NCBI GenBank assembly: GCA_017860135.1
Contig: JAFNAG010000009.1
Location: 1-32,368 of the forward strand
Direction of reading: 5' to 3'
Source: Acidobacteriota bacterium
GTDB taxonomy: Bacteria > Acidobacteriota > UBA6911
DNA length: 32,368 nt
In this document: positions 30,891-32,368 of the stretch, piece after piece
Position numbering within the stretch: position 1 is the first letter of the stretch
Layout of the letters: each line of letters begins with the position of its first letter
Translations under genes and position numbers: made by a program
The notes under the pieces: model-generated
Database searches by the model: none
Told to the model about the DNA's origin: nothing
Seen by the model: only the letters and a program-made list of their open reading frames with translations

Positions 30891-31421
30891 CTATTCTGAC
30901 TCCTCACTCCCGATTCCCGACTCCTCCGCGGGAAGGAGCTCCTCAAGCACACGAAGTACCGAGCGCCGGTGTGTTCCGGGCCAAAAAATCCTGCCGCATT
31001 TCGAGCAGCCCTTGAACTGGGTTTGGGTTTTATACACATAGGGAGGAACCCTGTCACGCACCTCTTCCCGATGCATTTCCTCCAGCATTTCGTTGCAGCT
31101 CAGGCAGCGGACGAGGACGCCGGGAAAACTGGCGGTATGGACAGACTGGAACACCTGCCTGAGCTGGGTCTGGACTTTCTCGCTTTCGAGGAATATGAAT
31201 CGCCGCACTGACTTGCGCACGAGGAGGCGAGTATCGCGGGAAAGGAGGATTCTTCCCTCCTGTGCGGACCCTGCGATGCGCAGCCACTTGGCCAGGCGGC
31301 CGAGCATGACATCCGCAACAAACGCGGGTTGTTCACCGCCTGCCGCGAAAGCTACCGCCTTAGAGCGTATCTGCCGCTGGCGCAGGCTCGCCGCCTTTCT
31401 GCGCGAATCGTTGTTGCCCAT
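30891..31421 (-). CDS. Mut7-C RNase-domain protein with internal deletion and repeat-derived tail
   Basis: 176-aa protein. It has a PIN-like Mut7-C start (FVADVMLGRLAKWLRI) followed by zinc-ribbon cysteines (VRCLSCNEML and KGCSKCGRIFWPGTH). In the family, WLRxLG is normally followed by about 20-25 residues including acidic ones before GRILLTRD. Here it goes straight from WLRIAG through SAQEGRILLSRD, an in-frame loss that removes part of the presumed catalytic region. The C-terminal EESGIGSEESE is encoded by heptad repeat units. The ATG has GAGG 5 nt upstream. Likely impaired as a nuclease, but the frame is intact. Confidence 0.78.
   Translation of the reverse strand: MGNNDSRRKAASLRQRQIRSKAVAFAAGGEQPAFVADVMLGRLAKWLRIAGSAQEGRILLSRDTRLLVRKSVRRFIFLESEKVQTQLRQVFQSVHTASFPGVLVRCLSCNEMLEEMHREEVRDRVPPYVYKTQTQFKGCSKCGRIFWPGTHRRSVLRVLEELLPAEESGIGSEESE
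30896..30923 (-). repeat. Heptad repeat cluster 2: four units inside the 3' end of the Mut7-C gene
   Basis: On the minus strand: GAGTCGG, GAATCGG, GAGTGAG, GAGTCAG. Opposite in orientation to cluster 1, and it codes for the last residues of the Mut7-C protein. Confidence 0.85.
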
Positions 31422-31438
31422 TCATACCTCAAAAGCAG

Positions 31439-31452
31439 GAGCCAGGAGTCAG
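31439..31452 (+). repeat. Heptad repeat cluster 3: two units
   Basis: GAGCCAG then GAGTCAG, preceded by a partial unit (AGCAG). It lies just upstream of the Mut7-C start and reads on the plus strand like cluster 1. Confidence 0.7.
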
Positions 31453-31696
31453 GATGGGAAATCCTGCACCCAATCTGCTCCAATAGCATGCCTCAAGCCA
31501 ACGCGCTTGGCTTGGATGTCAGGTAGGTACAAGCCGCAACCTCCTCCCCCGGGTGCTGCCAAGTGCCTGCTTCGGATTCAAGTTCAGCGAAATTGCCTTC
31601 CCATGGGCTCGCACAATCGTTTACGGGCGGATTGGCCCAATAGCAATTGGCTCACTTTGGGATCCGGGTTTGGAAAAGGCGCCACGAATTACGAAC

Positions 31697-31724
31697 CTGA
31701 CTCCCGGCTCCTGTCTCCCGACTC
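31697..31724 (-). repeat. Heptad repeat cluster 4: four units next to the gatB stop
   Basis: On the minus strand: GAGTCGG, GAGACAG, GAGCCGG, GAGTCAG. Inverted relative to cluster 3. Its end overlaps the hairpin at 31720-31746. Confidence 0.85.
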
Positions 31725-31746
31725 CCAATCTCCACAGTTGGGAGTC
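31720..31746 (-). terminator. Hairpin at the end of gatB
   Basis: GACTCCCAA and TTGGGAGTC form a perfect 9-bp stem around a 9-nt loop. The stem overlaps the gatB stop codon region. No T-run follows, so termination is uncertain. Confidence 0.35.
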
Positions 31747-32368
31747 AGCCTTTGAGCTTTCTCTTCAGCAGCTTATTCAGCACCTGCGGGTTTGCCTGGC
31801 CTTTGGTCTCCTTCATTGCCTGACCGGCGAAGTAGCCGAACAGTTTCTCTTTTCCAGCCCTGAATTCTGAGAGCTGCGCGGGATTTGCGGCCATAATCCT
31901 CTCGATGACGGCCTCGAGCGCAGCCTCGTCGCTGACTTGAACCAGCCCGAGGCGGGAGACCACCGCAGCCGGGTCGTCGCCGGAGCGGAACATTTCTTCG
32001 AATACGGTCTTGGCGATCTTTCCGGAAATATCCGCCGCATCGATCATACGGATCAGCGCAGCGAGCCGATCTGGAGGCAGAGGGTTGTCTTCCATGTCAA
32101 GTCCGGTATCTTTGAGTGCATATGCCAGATCGCCGGTAATCCAGTGGAGTGTTGCGCGCGGATTGGCAGAAAGCACAGCGCATTTTTCGAAGTAATCGGC
32201 CAGTCTGGCGCCAGATGTCAGCTGAAAAGCCTCCTCGACGGACAAACGGTATTCGGCAGTGAATCGAAGCGCTTTTTCATGGGGGAGTTCCGGGAGTGAT
32301 GCCTGGATCCCGGCGATCCAGCCGGGATCCAATTGGAGCGGAAGCAGGTCAGGCTCCGGAAAGTAGCG
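31745..32368 (-). CDS. gatB: Asp/Glu-tRNA(Asn/Gln) amidotransferase subunit B, C-terminal part
   Basis: C-terminal 207 codons of GatB; the gene runs off the right edge, as the frame stays open to 32368 (RYFPEPDLLPLQLDP). GatB binds misacylated Glu-tRNA-Gln or Asp-tRNA-Asn in the GatCAB complex. RYFPEPDLxPL is the hallmark junction between the GatB core and its tail. The helical and YqeY-like tail domains follow (WITGDLAYALKDTG, ISGKIAKTVFEEMF, GKEKLFGYFAGQAMKETKGQANPQ, VNKLLKxKL-type end). The stop TGA lies in the hairpin at 31720-31746. Upstream gatA/gatC, if linked, are outside the window. Confidence 0.95.
   Translation of the reverse strand, partial: RYFPEPDLLPLQLDPGWIAGIQASLPELPHEKALRFTAEYRLSVEEAFQLTSGARLADYFEKCAVLSANPRATLHWITGDLAYALKDTGLDMEDNPLPPDRLAALIRMIDAADISGKIAKTVFEEMFRSGDDPAAVVSRLGLVQVSDEAALEAVIERIMAANPAQLSEFRAGKEKLFGYFAGQAMKETKGQANPQVLNKLLKRKLKG

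Larger units (their letters stand above)
31422..31744. other. 323-bp noncoding island between Mut7-C and gatB with several hairpins
   Basis: No ORF with family features. It contains heptad clusters 3 and 4 in opposite orientation. Between and within them are perfect hairpins: CAGGAT-gggaa-ATCCTG (31450-31466), AAGCCAA-cgcgc-TTGGCTT (31495-31513) and GACTCCCAA-9nt-TTGGGAGTC (31720-31746). A GCCACGAATTACGAA near 31681 recalls the 15323 repeat. Confidence 0.65.

Noticed and set aside
1-32368. tRNA or rRNA genes
   Set aside because: I looked in the larger gaps for T-loop-like GGTTCRA motifs and paired acceptor stems and saw none; a tRNA search program would settle this.

Overview
This 32.4-kb window is bacterial chromosome: dense, GC-rich and made mostly of housekeeping genes, with no rRNA, tRNA, CRISPR array, transposase or phage gene that I could see. 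Several features point to an Acidobacteriota-like genome. These are a VWFA-related secreted protein of the acidobacterial type, a TPR lipoprotein-style protein with a carboxypeptidase-regulatory-like domain, many small zinc-finger or zinc-ribbon proteins, and GatB-dependent amidation. The assignment rests on family resemblance and is not proven. Both ends cut through genes: proS at the left and gatB at the right.

Layout. 1-4.1 kb: proS (-, partial), glyA and a DinG/YoaA-type Fe-S helicase (+). 4.1-8.0 kb: a secreted TPR protein (+), then a minus-strand run of dtd, a HAD hydrolase, a small YHS/TRASH membrane protein and a HEAT-repeat protein. 8.0-12 kb: a coiled-coil/zinc-ribbon protein, a VWFA protein, a divergent pair made of a zf-HC2 mini-protein and a lone sigma-region-4-like protein, and a GT2 glycosyltransferase. 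12-15.1 kb (-): rnd, then a two-component pair (OmpR-type regulator and histidine kinase). 15.1-18.7 kb: an intergenic inverted repeat, a nitrilase-family protein, an NtrC-type sigma54 activator and a GcvH-like protein. 19-22.7 kb: ttcA, an RluA-type pseudouridine synthase, a zinc-ribbon/Tudor-like protein and a long coiled-coil protein. 22.9-28.5 kb (+): polA, then an ECF sigma / anti-sigma / PDZ protein operon. 28.5-32.4 kb (-): rnr, a Mut7-C protein and gatB, separated by heptad-repeat clusters.

The most interesting system is the ECF operon at 25.57-28.45 kb. A sigma factor with a candidate autoregulatory promoter (GGAAC-N16-CGT) is followed by a membrane zf-HC2 anti-sigma. Next comes an exported HtrA-like protein whose catalytic triad is gone but which keeps two PDZ domains and has gained a CX2C-X7-CX2C module. 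This looks like an envelope stress or redox sensing circuit with a dead protease as sensor. The second is a sigma54 response regulator preceded by a glycine-cleavage-H-like protein that lacks the lipoyl lysine and carries four N-terminal cysteines. The third is a set of four GAGTCAG-type heptad clusters in about 1 kb, arranged as two inverted pairs around the Mut7-C gene. One of them supplies the C-terminus of that protein.

Sigma70-like promoters are readable upstream of many genes, and TACAAT is a frequent -10. In two cases (ttcA and the histidine kinase) the -10 sits 6-8 nt before the ATG, which suggests leaderless mRNAs. All calls come from reading the sequence by eye. No database search, folding or alignment program was run.
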